Assembly (NCBI RefSeq): GCF_902499175.1
Contig: NZ_CABVQC010000009.1
Location: 1-64,000, forward strand
From: Burkholderia aenigmatica
GTDB lineage: Bacteria; Pseudomonadota; Gammaproteobacteria; Burkholderiales; Burkholderiaceae
Length of the DNA: 64,000 nt
Direction of reading: 5' to 3'
This document shows, piece after piece, positions 1 to 9,412 of this stretch (positions are counted from its first letter, which is position 1; each line of letters opens with the position of its first letter). Position numbers and translations under genes: made by a program. The notes below the pieces were generated by a model, which did no database searches, was not told the DNA's origin, and saw nothing but the letters and a program-made list of their open reading frames with translations.

Positions 1-864
1 CTGACGCTCGCCGACCTCGCGCAGCAGCAGCGCGCGCTGCGGGCTCGCGAGCTCGGCCGCGCCGGTCGGCGTCGGCGCGCGCACGTCGGCCGCGAAGTCC
101 GCGATCGTGAAATCGGTTTCGTGCCCGACGCCGCTGACGACCGGCACTTCGCTCGCCGCGATCGCGCGTGCCAGCGCCTCGTCGTTGAACGACCACAGAT
201 CCTCGATCGAGCCGCCGCCGCGACAGACCAGCAGCACGTCGACCTCGCGGCGTGCATTCGCGGTCTCGACGGCCGCGACGAGCTTTTCGGCGGAACCGGC
301 GCCCTGCACGGGGGCCGGATAGACGATCACCGGGATGTGCGGCGCGCGGCGGCCGAGCGTGGTCAGCACGTCGCGCAGCGCGGCCGCCTGCAGCGACGTG
401 ACGATGCCGATCGCGCGCGGGTGGGCCGGCAGCGGCCGCTTGCGCTCGGGCGCGAACAGCCCCTCGCTCTCGAGCTGCGCCTTCAGGCGCAGGAACGCCT
501 CGTAAAGCCGCCCCTGACCCGTGCGCCGCACGGCCTCGACGTTCAGCTGCACCTCGCCGCGCGGCTCGTACATCGTGACGACCGCGCGCACCTCGATGCG
601 ATCGCCTTCGCGCGGCGTGAACTCCGCGTATTGCGCGCGGCCGCGGAACATCACGCAGCGCATCTGCGCCTGCTGGTCCTTGATCGAGAAATACCAGTGG
701 CCGCTCGCGGCGCGCGTGAAATTCGACACTTCGCCCGAAATCCACAGCAGCGGAAACGAGCGCTCGAGCATCGTCGAAATCGCACGATTGAGCGCCGAAA
801 CGGGAATCACTTCGTCGCCGCCGCGGGTCGCGCCCGGTGCGGCAAATGGGGAGTCGGAAGGCAT
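1..864 (-). CDS. xseA: Exodeoxyribonuclease VII large subunit (partial, C-terminus outside window)
   Basis: This is the large subunit of exonuclease VII, which with XseB degrades single-stranded DNA into oligonucleotides in the cytoplasm. The reading frame is open from the ATG at 864 to the window edge (288 codons). It begins [16 protein letters not shown] and shows the N-terminal OB-fold region ([24 protein letters not shown]) and then the start of the catalytic domain ([59 protein letters not shown]). The last 150 or so residues expected of the family lie beyond position 1. It is divergent from lpxK across a 450-bp gap. Identification is secure from these motifs; the exact start is less so. 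Confidence 0.95.
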   Translation of the reverse strand, partial: MPSDSPFAAPGATRGGDEVIPVSALNRAISTMLERSFPLLWISGEVSNFTRAASGHWYFSIKDQQAQMRCVMFRGRAQYAEFTPREGDRIEVRAVVTMYEPRGEVQLNVEAVRRTGQGRLYEAFLRLKAQLESEGLFAPERKRPLPAHPRAIGIVTSLQAAALRDVLTTLGRRAPHIPVIVYPAPVQGAGSAEKLVAAVETANARREVDVLLVCRGGGSIEDLWSFNDEALARAIAASEVPVVSGVGHETDFTIADFAADVRAPTPTGAAELASPQRALLLREVGERQ

Positions 865-1314
865 GGACGGTCGGATGAATGCTGGCGGCGACACGATAGT
901 CCGACACGCGCGCGACGTCCAGCACCGGCCGCATGCGCGGTGACGCGCGGAAGGTGTCCACACTTTGGCAATCGTCGGCTTAAAACACGTGAAAACCGCT
1001 AAAAAAACCAGACGATTCCCGGTAACGCATTGATTTTTATATATTTTTAAAACTTTCGAAACGATTCTCATCCGATTCGAAGCCCGCCCGGCGGGCGTTT
1101 GACGCAATCGAACGGGGGGTTTTTCACAGAGTTATCCACAAGCCGTCGCGATCCGTCCCCGTGCGCTGCGTCGGCCGGTCGCGCTTGCCGCGCCCGCCTG
1201 CGGCGCGCTAGAGTGCCGCCTTCCGCAGACCCCGCGGCATGCGCCGCCCAACGGAGAATCCGCCTTGACGAATCCGTCCCACGCCGCGGCGCACGACATG
1301 CCGCGCCCGGCCCG
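865..1314. other. Intergenic region between divergent xseA and lpxK
   Basis: This 450-bp gap between divergent genes must hold promoters in both directions. It contains an unusually A+T-rich patch at about 1012-1070 in otherwise very G+C-rich DNA. A perfect DnaA-box sequence, TTATCCACA, lies at 1132-1140. A GATTCTCAT stretch near 1062 resembles half of a Fur box, but no full palindrome is present. Open frames that extend lpxK upstream through this region have no recognisable protein content, so I treat it as non-coding. Confidence 0.5.
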
Positions 1315-2343
1315 ATGAGCGCGCCCGACGGCCCGCTCGCCCGGCTCGAAGCGCGCCTGACGCGCGAATGGCAGCGCCGCGGCGCACTCGCGTGGGCGCT
1401 CACGCCGTTCGCGTGCGTGTTCGGCCTGTGCGCGGCGCTGCGCCGCACCGCCTACACGCAGGGCTGGAAGCAGCCGGTCGACGTCGGCGTGCCCGTCGTC
1501 GTGGTCGGCAACGTGACCGTCGGCGGCACCGGCAAGACGCCGACCGTGATCGCACTCGTCGACGCGTTGCGCGCGGCCGGCTTCACGCCCGGCATCGTGT
1601 CGCGCGGCTACGGCGCGAACGTGAAGGCGCCGACCGCGGTCACGCCCGCGTCGCGCGCCAGCGCGGGCGGCGACGAACCGCTCCTGATCGCGCGCCGCAC
1701 CGGCGCGCCCGTCTGGGTCTGCCCCGATCGCGTCGCGGCCGCGCAGGCGCTGCGCGCCGCGCATCCGGACGTCGACGTGATCGTCAGCGACGACGGCCTG
1801 CAGCACTACCGCCTCGCGCGCACGGTCGAACTCGTCGTGTTCGACCACCGGCTCGGCGGCAATGGCTTCCTGCTGCCGGCCGGGCCGTTGCGCGAGCCGC
1901 TGTCGCGGCACCGCGACGCCACGCTCGTCAACGATCCGTACAGCGGCGCGCTGCCGCCGTGGCCCGATACCTATTCGCTCGCGCTCACGCCGGGCGCCGC
2001 ATGGCACCTCGACCAGCCCGCGCTGCGCCGCCCGCTGTCGCAATTCGCGCACGAGCGCGTGCTCGCCGCGGCCGGCATCGGCGCGCCGGAACGCTTCTTC
2101 GCGACGCTGCGCGCGGCCGGTCTCGCGCCCGCAACCCGCGCGCTGCCCGACCACTACGCGTTCGCCGACAATCCGTTCGTCGACGACGCCGTCGATGCGA
2201 TCCTGATCACCGAGAAGGATGCAGTAAAATTGGGCGCTTCCTGGCGCGACGCTCGACTGTGGGTCGTCCCCGTCGAAGCCGCGCTCGATCCTCGCCTCAT
2301 TGCCCTCGTTGTGGAGAAACTCCGTGGACGCTCGCCTGCTTGA
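1315..2343 (+). CDS. lpxK: Tetraacyldisaccharide 4'-kinase LpxK
   Basis: LpxK phosphorylates the 4' position of the lipid A disaccharide precursor with ATP at the inner face of the cytoplasmic membrane. The 342-residue product has the usual family length. An N-terminal hydrophobic helix (residues about 24-42) is followed by the Walker A segment [11 protein letters not shown] at 65-75 and later conserved segments ([43 protein letters not shown]). I chose the ATG at 1315 ([15 protein letters not shown]) because it gives the canonical N-terminus; the frame is open further upstream but encodes nothing conserved. Its 3' end overlaps the next small gene, and kdsB follows, so lipid A and KDO synthesis are co-located. 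Confidence 0.96.
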   Translation: MSAPDGPLARLEARLTREWQRRGALAWALTPFACVFGLCAALRRTAYTQGWKQPVDVGVPVVVVGNVTVGGTGKTPTVIALVDALRAAGFTPGIVSRGYGANVKAPTAVTPASRASAGGDEPLLIARRTGAPVWVCPDRVAAAQALRAAHPDVDVIVSDDGLQHYRLARTVELVVFDHRLGGNGFLLPAGPLREPLSRHRDATLVNDPYSGALPPWPDTYSLALTPGAAWHLDQPALRRPLSQFAHERVLAAAGIGAPERFFATLRAAGLAPATRALPDHYAFADNPFVDDAVDAILITEKDAVKLGASWRDARLWVVPVEAALDPRLIALVVEKLRGRSPA

Positions 2344-2518
2344 AATCCTTGTGTGCCCTATCTGCAAAGGCCCGCTCCACTATGACCGTGCCGCGCAGGA
2401 GCTGATCTGCAACGCGGACAAGCTCGCCTACCCGATCCGCGACGGCATCCCCGTGATGCTGGTCGACGAAGCGCGCCAGACCGTCGAAGGCACACCGGTC
2501 GACCCGGCCGGCCGCTAA
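2324..2518 (+). CDS. Trm112/YcaR-family small zinc-ribbon-like protein
   Basis: This small protein (64 residues) belongs to the Trm112/UPF0434 family, often found between lpxK and kdsB in proteobacteria. Visible features are the CPIC pair near residues 11-14, the segment [20 protein letters not shown] and the conserved end [14 protein letters not shown] chose the GTG at 2324, which gives [16 protein letters not shown] and has a GGAG ribosome-binding site about 9 bases upstream; a start at 2300 would add a non-conserved extension. It overlaps lpxK by 20 bp, suggesting coupled translation. In eukaryotes and archaea Trm112 activates methyltransferases; the role of the bacterial short form is not established. 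Confidence 0.9.
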   Translation: MDARLLEILVCPICKGPLHYDRAAQELICNADKLAYPIRDGIPVMLVDEARQTVEGTPVDPAGR

Positions 2519-2629
2519 GCCGCCCATCCCCGCCCGAGCCGCGGCCCGTCCGCGGCCAGGCGCCGAACTCCGCCGGGCGACCCGCGCCAGACGCGCCGCC
2601 CGCTCCGCTCTTTTCACCGCGCTTCCCCG

Positions 2630-3421
2630 ATGACTCACCCGCAACCCTTCATCGCCGTCATTCCCGCCCGGCTCGCGTCGACGCGGCTCCCGAACAAGCC
2701 GCTCGCCGATCTCGGCGGCAAGCCGATGGTCGTGCGCGTCGCCGAGCGCGCGCGCGAAGCGGGCGCGCAACAGGTGCTGGTCGCGTCCGACGCGCAGAGC
2801 GTGCTCGATGCGGCGCGCGATCACGGCTTCGAAGCGGTGCTGACGCGAGCCGACCATCCGTCCGGCACCGACCGGCTCGCGGAAGTCGCGGCGACGTTCG
2901 GATGGAGCGACGACACCGTCGTCGTCAACGTACAGGGCGACGAGCCGCTGATCGACCCCGTGCTCGTGCGCGACGTAGCGTCGCACCTCGCCGCGCATCC
3001 GGCCTGCGCGATTGCGACGGCCGCCCACCCGATCCACGACGCGGCCGACGTGTTCAACCCGAATGTCGTGAAGGTCGCGCTCGATGCGCAGAGCGTCGCG
3101 CTGTACTTCTCGCGCGCGCCGATTCCGTGGAGCCGGGACGCGTACCAGCCGCACTGGCCCGACGTCGCAGCCATGCCTGCGCCGGCTTTTCCGGTCTACC
3201 GGCACATCGGCCTCTATGCGTATCGCGCGCGTTTCCTGCGCACGTATCCGACGCTTGCGCAGGCGCCGATCGAACAGGCCGAGCAGCTCGAACAGTTGCG
3301 CGCGCTGTGGCACGGCGAGCGTATCGCAGTGCTGATCACCGAGTCCGCGCCCGAAGCCGGAATCGACACGCCGGCCGATCTCGCACGCGTGCAGGCCCTT
3401 TTTCAGCCGGGATCAAAATAA
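2630..3421 (+). CDS. kdsB: 3-deoxy-manno-octulosonate cytidylyltransferase (CMP-KDO synthetase)
   Basis: KdsB activates KDO by forming CMP-KDO from CTP, the step before KDO transfer to lipid A. The 263-residue protein shows the nucleotide-binding signature [14 protein letters not shown] near residues 12-25, [13 protein letters not shown] and [12 protein letters not shown] at about 97-108, as well as RAPIPWSRD and [12 protein letters not shown] further on. Length and motifs are typical. It lies 111 bp after the Trm112-like gene in the same direction, in an order (lpxK, small zinc-ribbon gene, kdsB) that links two branches of lipopolysaccharide core assembly. Confidence 0.96.
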   Translation: MTHPQPFIAVIPARLASTRLPNKPLADLGGKPMVVRVAERAREAGAQQVLVASDAQSVLDAARDHGFEAVLTRADHPSGTDRLAEVAATFGWSDDTVVVNVQGDEPLIDPVLVRDVASHLAAHPACAIATAAHPIHDAADVFNPNVVKVALDAQSVALYFSRAPIPWSRDAYQPHWPDVAAMPAPAFPVYRHIGLYAYRARFLRTYPTLAQAPIEQAEQLEQLRALWHGERIAVLITESAPEAGIDTPADLARVQALFQPGSK

Positions 3422-3479
3422 CCCGTGGCATAATCAGGCGATTGTGCGAGCCGTCCGCGACCAGCGCGTCCTCGCTTGA

Positions 3480-4292
<813 letters not shown>

Positions 4293-4313
4293 GCAGCGCG
4301 TCGCGCACCCGCG

Positions 4314-4341
4314 AGCCGCCCTTTCCGGGCGGCTTTTTTTT
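4314..4341 (+). terminator. Rho-independent terminator after adk
   Basis: The arms AGCCGCC and GGCGGCT pair around a short CTTTCCG-type loop, and the hairpin is followed by a run of eight T. It lies about 20 bp after the adk stop codon and is probably the end of the adk transcript. Confidence 0.85.
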
Positions 4342-4503
4342 GCCCGGACGGAATTCGCACGACCGTTCAGGTCTCGCCGCCGCCGGAGAGTGCCCCGTAC
4401 AATCGGTCGAGTGCCGGACGTGCCGGCATTCAACCAATCGTGCGGCATCGAACCAGGCAACGGCTTTGCGCGGAACCGCAACAGGCAACGGAACGCCAAG
4501 GGG

Positions 4504-4708
4504 GCGGTCTACCGCTTTGCATGGGACCTCCCTAGGCGCCAAAACGCCAAGGGCGGTCGACCGCCTTGCATGGGACCTCCCTAGGCGCTAAAGCGCCAAG
4601 GGCGGTCGACCGCTTTGCATGGGACCTCCCTAGGCGCTAAAGCGCCAAGGGCGGTCGACCGCCTTGCATGGGACCTCCCTAGGCGCTAAAGCGCCAAGGG
4701 CGGTCGAC
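4504..4708. repeat. 49-bp tandem repeat, four full copies plus a 9-bp stub, upstream of the SDR gene
   Basis: Copies begin at 4504, 4553, 4602 and 4651, with a truncated fifth at 4700-4708, so the period is exactly 49 bp. Each unit contains the palindrome GCGGTCGACCGC (degenerate in the first copy), then TTGCATGGGACCTCCCTAGG, then the hairpin GGCGCTAAAGCGCC. The first copy is the most diverged (TCTACC, GCCAAAAC) and the others differ by single bases (CGCC/CGCT). The period is not a multiple of 3, so frames read through it change at each copy and the array is not protein-coding. The array ends 13 bp before the ATG of the downstream dehydrogenase, so it lies in or just ahead of its leader. Confidence 0.95.
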
Positions 4709-4721
4709 ACCGGAGACAGTC

Positions 4722-5480
4722 ATGGAAATTCGCGGCAACGTATTTCTGATCACGGGCGGTGCATCGGGCCTCGGCGCCGGCACGGCGCGGATGCTCGCGC
4801 AGGCAGGCGGCACGGTCGTGCTCGCCGACCTGAACGACGCGGCGGGCACGGCGCTCGCGACCGAGCTCGGCGGCATCTTCGTGCATTGCGACGTGTCGAG
4901 CGAGGCCGACGCGCAGGCAGCCGTCGACGCGGCAACGCGCGCGGGCACGCTGCGCGGCCTCGTGAACTGCGCAGGCATCGCGCCCGCCGCGAAGACCGTC
5001 GGCAAGGACGGCGCGCATCCGCTCGACGTGTTCGCAAAAACGATCAACGTGAACCTCGTCGGCACGTTCAACATGATCCGGCTCGCCGCCGCCGCGATGG
5101 CCGCCACTGCGCCGACCGCGGAAGGCGAGCGCGGCGTGATCGTGAGTACCGCGTCGGTTGCCGCATTCGACGGACAGATCGGCCAGGCCGCGTACGCGGC
5201 ATCGAAAGCCGGCGTCGCAGGCATGACGCTGCCGATCGCGCGCGACCTGTCGCGCAGCGGCATTCGCGTGATGACGATCGCGCCCGGCCTGTTCGAGACG
5301 CCGATGCTGCTCGGCATGCCGCAGGACGTGCAGGACGCGCTCGGCGCGATGGTGCCGTTCCCGCCGCGGCTCGGCAAACCGGCCGAATACGCGCTGCTGG
5401 TGCGCCAGATCGTCGAGAATCCGATGCTCAACGGCGAAGTGATCCGCCTCGACGGCGCGATCCGGATGCAGCCGAAATAA
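4722..5480 (+). CDS. Short-chain dehydrogenase, probable type II 3-hydroxyacyl-CoA dehydrogenase
   Basis: This NAD(P)-dependent oxidoreductase of the classical SDR family has 252 residues. The cofactor motif [10 protein letters not shown] is at residues 11-20, the NCAG motif is near 82-85, and the catalytic Tyr158 and Lys162 are in YAASK. The overall sequence ([23 protein letters not shown]-type [32 protein letters not shown]) resembles the HSD10-like 3-hydroxyacyl-CoA dehydrogenases, which act in fatty acid or branched-chain amino acid degradation; the exact substrate is inferred. A GGAG ribosome-binding site precedes the ATG. The gene stands alone between a terminator plus tandem repeat upstream and its own terminator downstream. 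Confidence 0.88.
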   Translation: MEIRGNVFLITGGASGLGAGTARMLAQAGGTVVLADLNDAAGTALATELGGIFVHCDVSSEADAQAAVDAATRAGTLRGLVNCAGIAPAAKTVGKDGAHPLDVFAKTINVNLVGTFNMIRLAAAAMAATAPTAEGERGVIVSTASVAAFDGQIGQAAYAASKAGVAGMTLPIARDLSRSGIRVMTIAPGLFETPMLLGMPQDVQDALGAMVPFPPRLGKPAEYALLVRQIVENPMLNGEVIRLDGAIRMQPK

Positions 5481-5484
5481 GCAC

Positions 5485-5513
5485 AAAAAAACGCCCGCAG
5501 CGCGGGCGTTTTT
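5485..5513. terminator. Bidirectional terminator between SDR gene and sirB1-like gene
   Basis: The arms ACGCCCGC and GCGGGCGT are flanked by A7 and T5 runs. The symmetric A/T flanks mean it can terminate both the SDR transcript and the murJ-sirB1 transcript arriving on the other strand. Confidence 0.85.
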
Positions 5514-5545
5514 CATTCAGGGTGCCGGCAAAGCACGGCGGCGGC

Positions 5546-6388
5546 TCAGTCCTCGCCGTCGCGCTGCATCCGCTGCCGCAATTCGGTCACCTGCGACTCG
5601 ACGACAGTGGCGTCGTCCGCGTCCGGCCGCTCGCCGAGATACTGCTCGAGATCCTCGAGCGCGGGCCGCAGGTAATCGAGCCGCGCATACGCAAAACCGC
5701 GGTCGCGGACTTCGTCGAGGTGCTCGGGCAACAGGATCACGAGCCGCTGCTGCACCGCGAGCAGCCGCTGCCAGCGTTCCGTCTGAAGATAGATCGTCTT
5801 CAGGTTGCGCAGCATCCGCGCGATGATCTCGCGGCTCGTCGCCGGCTGCAGTAGCGCGCGCAACGCGCTGTCGACCGCACCGGCCGCACGCGCGACGTAC
5901 GGCTCGAGCATCTCGACCATCTCGGCTTCAGACAACGAATGACCGTTGGCCGGATCGATGATCAGGTCGCCGTCCGGCAGCGTGACGCGCAGCAGGAAAT
6001 GACCGGGGAACGATACGCCCCGCGCCGGCACGCCGATCTGCTCGGCGAGTTCCAGGTACAGCACCGACAGCGAAATCGGAATCCCGCGCCGCCGCTTCAG
6101 CACGGCGTTCAGGTGGCTGTTATCGGGGTCGTAGTAATCGTTGTGGTTGCACGCGAAGCCGAGCTCGCGGAAGAAGAAATCGTTCAGCGCGGCGACGCGG
6201 CCCTTCAAGTCCGTCTCGTCGGCGAACCGCCGGCGCAGCCGCGCCGCCAGCATGTCGAGTTCGGCCAGCGTGCCCTGCAGGTCGAGGTCGGGATACGCGT
6301 CCTGCGCCAGCGACAGCGCCGCTTCCGTGACGGGCAGGCTGTCGTCGTCCGCCACGAGCGTGCTGAAGTAGTCGAGGACGCGGGTCAT
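5546..6388 (-). CDS. SirB1-family protein: transglutaminase-like domain plus TPR
   Basis: The product (280 residues, start MTRVLDYFSTLVADDD) matches the SirB1/YchA family. It has an N-terminal helical region, a transglutaminase-like core (LNDFFFRELGF, DPDNSHLNAVLKRRRGIPISLSVLYLELAEQIGVPARGV, then SFPGHFLLRV) and C-terminal tetratricopeptide-like helices (about residues 185-270). No biochemical role is well established for the family. I chose the ATG at 6388 because it gives this conserved N-terminus; the frame is open 98 codons further, but that part overlaps murJ out of frame. The gap to the murJ stop is only 8 bp, so the two are co-transcribed. Confidence 0.9.
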   Translation of the reverse strand: MTRVLDYFSTLVADDDSLPVTEAALSLAQDAYPDLDLQGTLAELDMLAARLRRRFADETDLKGRVAALNDFFFRELGFACNHNDYYDPDNSHLNAVLKRRRGIPISLSVLYLELAEQIGVPARGVSFPGHFLLRVTLPDGDLIIDPANGHSLSEAEMVEMLEPYVARAAGAVDSALRALLQPATSREIIARMLRNLKTIYLQTERWQRLLAVQQRLVILLPEHLDEVRDRGFAYARLDYLRPALEDLEQYLGERPDADDATVVESQVTELRQRMQRDGED

Positions 6389-6396
6389 TGCGGTCG

Positions 6397-7947
6397 TCAC
6401 TTGGCGCGCCTTCTGAAGTAAGCGTATTTGAAGCCCATCACCCACAACATACCGAAATATAGTGCAGCGAACAGCACGAGGCACGCGGCCATCAGCGCGA
6501 TGCGATCGAGCGGCTGCGCGCGCATCCCGGTCCAGTCGAAGCTGATCGACAGCCAGTGCATCAGGCCCGCGAGCACGAGCGCCGCACCGATCAACTGCAC
6601 GAAGAAGCGCAGCCAGCCCGGCGACGGCTGGTAGATGCCGCGCTTGCGCAGCCCGATGAACAGCAGCAGCGAGTTCAGGCACGCGCCGACGCCGATGCTC
6701 AGCGTCAGGCCCGCGTGGCCGATCAGCGGCACGAACACGTAGTTCGAGATCTGCGTGACGATCAGCACGCCGATCGCGATCTTCACGGGCGTCTTGATGT
6801 CCTGCTTCGCGTAGAAGCCTGGCGCGAGGATCTTGATCAGGATGATGCCGACAAGGCCGATCCCGTAGGTCGCCAGCGCGCGCGCGACCATCGTCACGGT
6901 ATGCGCGTCGAACTTGCCGTAGTTGAACAGGGTCGCGGTGAGCGGCGTCGCGAAGAAGAACAGCGCGAGCGCGCTCGGTGCCGCGAGCAGGAACGTGACG
7001 CGCAGCCCCCAGTCGAGCAGCGCCGAATACTCGTGCGAATCGGCGTCGACGTGCGCCTTCGACAGGCTAGGCAGCAGGATCGTCCCGAGCGCGACGCCGA
7101 GCAGCGCCGTCGGGAATTCCATCAGGCGGTCGGCGTAGTTGATCCACGACACGGCGCCCTGCCCGAGCCGCGACGCGATGTTCGTGTTGATGATCAGCGA
7201 CAGTTGCGCGACCGACACCGCGAACGTCGCGGGCACCATCTTCGCGAGCACGCGCTTCACGCCCGGGTGGCGCAGCGCGCGCAGCGGGTTGAAGCCGATC
7301 AGCGGCACCATGTCGATCTTCTTCAGGCCCGGCAGCTGCACGAGGAACTGCAGCACGCCGCCGACGATCACGGCCCATGCGAGCGCGAACACCGGCACCT
7401 TCAGGTGCGGCGCGACGAACACGGCCGCGGCGATGAACGCGACGTTGAGCAGCACCGGCGCGAACGCGGGCAACGAGAAGCTCTTGTACGTGTTCAGCAC
7501 GCCGGAGGCGAGCGTCGTCAGCGAGATGAATACGATGTACGGGAACATGATCCGCGTCATCGTGACCGCGAGCGGAAACGCCTGCCCGTCGGTATGCAGG
7601 CCGGACGCGACCGCGAACACGACCCACGACGCGCCGGCGATCCCGAAGACCGACAGCACGGCAAGCGCCCACGCGAGCACGGTCGACATCGCGTCGACAA
7701 GCGCTTTCGTGGCGTCATGCCCCTGCTGGTTCTTGAACTCGGCGAGGATCGGCACGAACGCCTGCGAGAACGCGCCTTCGGCAGACAGGCGGCGCAGCAG
7801 GTTCGGGATACGGAAGGCGACGTAGAACGCGTCGGTGTATTGACTGGCACCGAACGCACGGGCGATCAGTGTCTCGCGGGCCAGTCCGGTCACGCGCGAC
7901 AGCAGCGTGAAGCCGCTGACCGTCAGCAGGGCTCGGAATAGATTCAT
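6397..7947 (-). CDS. murJ: Lipid II flippase MurJ (MviN)
   Basis: MurJ moves the undecaprenyl-linked peptidoglycan precursor lipid II across the inner membrane. The 516-residue product, starting MNLFRALLTVSGFTLLSR, has the expected length and about 14 hydrophobic segments. Family landmarks include RVTGLARETLIARAFGAS, the charged segment FRIPNLLRRLSAEGAFSQAFVP and MEFPTALLGVALGTILLPSLSK. The ATG at 7947 gives the canonical N-terminus; longer starts add a non-conserved leader. It is divergent from rpsT, a neighbourhood common in beta-proteobacteria. Confidence 0.96.
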   Translation of the reverse strand: MNLFRALLTVSGFTLLSRVTGLARETLIARAFGASQYTDAFYVAFRIPNLLRRLSAEGAFSQAFVPILAEFKNQQGHDATKALVDAMSTVLAWALAVLSVFGIAGASWVVFAVASGLHTDGQAFPLAVTMTRIMFPYIVFISLTTLASGVLNTYKSFSLPAFAPVLLNVAFIAAAVFVAPHLKVPVFALAWAVIVGGVLQFLVQLPGLKKIDMVPLIGFNPLRALRHPGVKRVLAKMVPATFAVSVAQLSLIINTNIASRLGQGAVSWINYADRLMEFPTALLGVALGTILLPSLSKAHVDADSHEYSALLDWGLRVTFLLAAPSALALFFFATPLTATLFNYGKFDAHTVTMVARALATYGIGLVGIILIKILAPGFYAKQDIKTPVKIAIGVLIVTQISNYVFVPLIGHAGLTLSIGVGACLNSLLLFIGLRKRGIYQPSPGWLRFFVQLIGAALVLAGLMHWLSISFDWTGMRAQPLDRIALMAACLVLFAALYFGMLWVMGFKYAYFRRRAK

Positions 7948-8046
7948 GGGGCGCTTATTATACGGACGTTGCGCGACCCGGCCAGCGGCCGATGCCGAAA
8001 AGCACGCACGCCGATGGCGCCCCGTCCGGCAGATGTCACGTCGAAC

Positions 8047-8076
8047 TTGCCACGCGCTTGATTTTGTTGCTATAAT
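8047..8076 (+). promoter_or_regulatory. Predicted sigma-70 promoter of rpsT
   Basis: TTGCCA (8047-8052) and a perfect TATAAT (8071-8076) are separated by 18 bp, facing rpsT. This is one of the clearest sigma-70 promoters in the window. It predicts a leader of about 170 nt before the rpsT start. Confidence 0.75.
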
Positions 8077-8101
8077 CGCCGGTTTCTGGGCTCGTACATG
8101 C

Positions 8102-8181
8102 ACGGCAACTGCCGTTTTCATGTCCCGGCCTCGGTTAAAATCACCGTTTTTTATGCGCCCCTGGGCAATCGCTCTCAGGGG
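8102..8181 (+). promoter_or_regulatory. Structured rpsT leader: three short hairpins, two followed by T runs
   Basis: Downstream of the predicted start site the leader has ACGGCA-AC-TGCCGT followed by TTTT (8102-8118). It then has CGGT...ACCG followed by TTTTTT (about 8132-8151), and CCCCTG...CAGGGG (8158-8181). The first two look like weak terminators or attenuators. Ribosomal protein genes are often autoregulated through the leader, so a regulatory role is plausible but unproven. Confidence 0.4.
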
Positions 8182-8251
8182 ACGGATCGAAAAGCAGCGC
8201 TTGGCCGTCTAGGCTCCAAGCTCTGGAAACAGGACAGGATAAGGAACCGTC

Positions 8252-8524
8252 ATGGCTAACTCCGCACAAGCACGCAAGCGCGCCCGCCAGGCCGCGAAGG
8301 CAAATTCGCACAACTCGGCGCTGCGCTCGAAATTCCGTACCGCAATCAAGGCTGTTCGCAAGGCTGTCGATGCCGGCGATCAAGCAAAGGCTGCCGATCT
8401 GTTCAAGGCTGCCGTGAAGACGATCGACACGATCGCTGACAAGAAGATCGTTCACAAGAACAAGGCCGCTCGCAGCAAGAGCCGCCTCGCCGCAGCCGTC
8501 AAAGGCCTGCAGGCAGCAGCGTAA
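8252..8524 (+). CDS. rpsT: 30S ribosomal protein S20
   Basis: S20 binds 16S rRNA early in small-subunit assembly. The 90-residue, lysine- and alanine-rich protein ([21 protein letters not shown], then [19 protein letters not shown] and [18 protein letters not shown]) is diagnostic and of normal length. An AGGA/AAGGA ribosome-binding site lies just before the ATG. It is monocistronic, with its own promoter, leader and terminator. Its lower-G+C codon choices (AAG, GCT, CGC) stand out from its neighbours, as expected for a highly expressed gene. Confidence 0.98.
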
Positions 8525-8570
8525 ATCCGGCGCGCCCGCTTCCGCGGGCGTTCCTGTTTCCTGCGATCGC

Positions 8571-8598
8571 AAAAAAGCCCGCCTAGGCGGGCTTTTTT
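8571..8598. terminator. Perfectly symmetric bidirectional terminator after rpsT
   Basis: This is a perfect palindrome: AAAAAAGCCCGCC followed by its exact reverse complement around a TA centre. It serves rpsT on the + strand and the converging DUF3579 gene on the - strand. Confidence 0.9.
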
Positions 8599-8677
8599 GC
8601 CTGTGTCGCCGAGATCGGCAACGATGCAGGCGAACAACCGGGGCCCGGCGCTGCGCGCGCCCCCGCCCGTCCGCTTC

Positions 8678-8998
8678 TTACTTCTTCTCGCTGTAGTCCG
8701 GCAGTTCGCACGCCTCGGTGACGACGAGGTTGTTGTCCTTCGCGAAATTCAGCACGAAATCGAACGCCATCGGCTCGACGTCGCGCAACCGGGAATCGAG
8801 GATCACGCATTTCAGGTCGCCGAGCATCGTCGGACGCACGTAGAGCGAATACTGGAGACGCGCGTTCCGCCCGCTCGCCCCCGGCCCGAAGCAGGCCATC
8901 ACACCGGCCAGACGTTCCGACCAGTCGCTCGGGCGAAACTTTTTCCCGTCTTTCGTGATGCCCTGGATGAAGAATTCGGTCGGAGGGGTTTCAGCCAT
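8678..8998 (-). CDS. DUF3579 family protein
   Basis: This small protein (106 residues) of the DUF3579 family is found in beta-proteobacteria next to argF. Its function is unknown. Visible features are the start MAETPPTEFFIQGITKDGKK, RPSDWSERLAGVMACFGP, RLQYSLYVRPTMLGDLKCVILD and the end DYSEKK; it is soluble with no signal peptide. I chose the ATG at 8998 because it begins at the conserved region and has an AGGGG-like ribosome-binding site (on the - strand) upstream of it. It is divergent from argF across a 414-bp gap and converges on rpsT at the shared terminator. Confidence 0.85.
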   Translation of the reverse strand: MAETPPTEFFIQGITKDGKKFRPSDWSERLAGVMACFGPGASGRNARLQYSLYVRPTMLGDLKCVILDSRLRDVEPMAFDFVLNFAKDNNLVVTEACELPDYSEKK

Positions 8999-9412
8999 GT
9001 GGTTACCCAAGTGACGGCCCGGCGATGTCCAGGCAACGGCGCCTGGATACGCGAACACAAAGCTGAAACGGACGGCGGCACGAGCATTCCGATATCCCGA
9101 AAACGGGACGTCGACGCGCGCCGCCGGTAGACTGCACCGAATTTGTGCAGCGCACGGCTTGTGTCCGGCAGAGCGCGAGGAGGCTTGCCTGCCGGGCTGG
9201 AGAAAACTTTCGAATTATACCGCAGCGCGCCATCGCGCGCCGTCCCGACACCCCTCCTCCTGCACCGCCAGCCGCGTGCGGCGATCGTGCCCCGCTTCTC
9301 TCCCCGGCTCGTCAAAGCACAGAAAATCCTTTATGCTGCTTTGAGTTATCCACACCCGACGGCGGCGCCGTCCGGCCTCGCTGCCGGGTGACATCCCGCC
9401 GTATCCTGCTTC
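8999..9412. other. Intergenic region between divergent DUF3579 gene and argF
   Basis: This 414-bp gap holds no convincing gene. It contains a second perfect DnaA-box sequence, TTATCCACA at 9346-9354, sharing the 12-mer GAGTTATCCACA with the copy upstream of lpxK. A TATAAT reading on the - strand (forward 9215-9220) could be the -10 of the DUF3579 gene, though its -35 is poor. The stretch just before argF (AAAATCCTTTATGCT) is the likeliest argF promoter zone. Confidence 0.45.

Noticed and set aside
1055..1075. Fur box upstream of xseA/lpxK
   Set aside because: Only a GATTCTCAT half-site is visible, without the palindromic partner needed for a confident Fur site.
4340..4700. Open frames crossing the 49-bp tandem repeat on the + strand
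   Set aside because: The 49-bp period shifts the frame at each copy; the translations are repeats of the DNA unit and match no protein family.
4504..4708. Possible CRISPR array
   Set aside because: Units are contiguous with no unique spacers and no cas genes are nearby; it is a plain tandem repeat.
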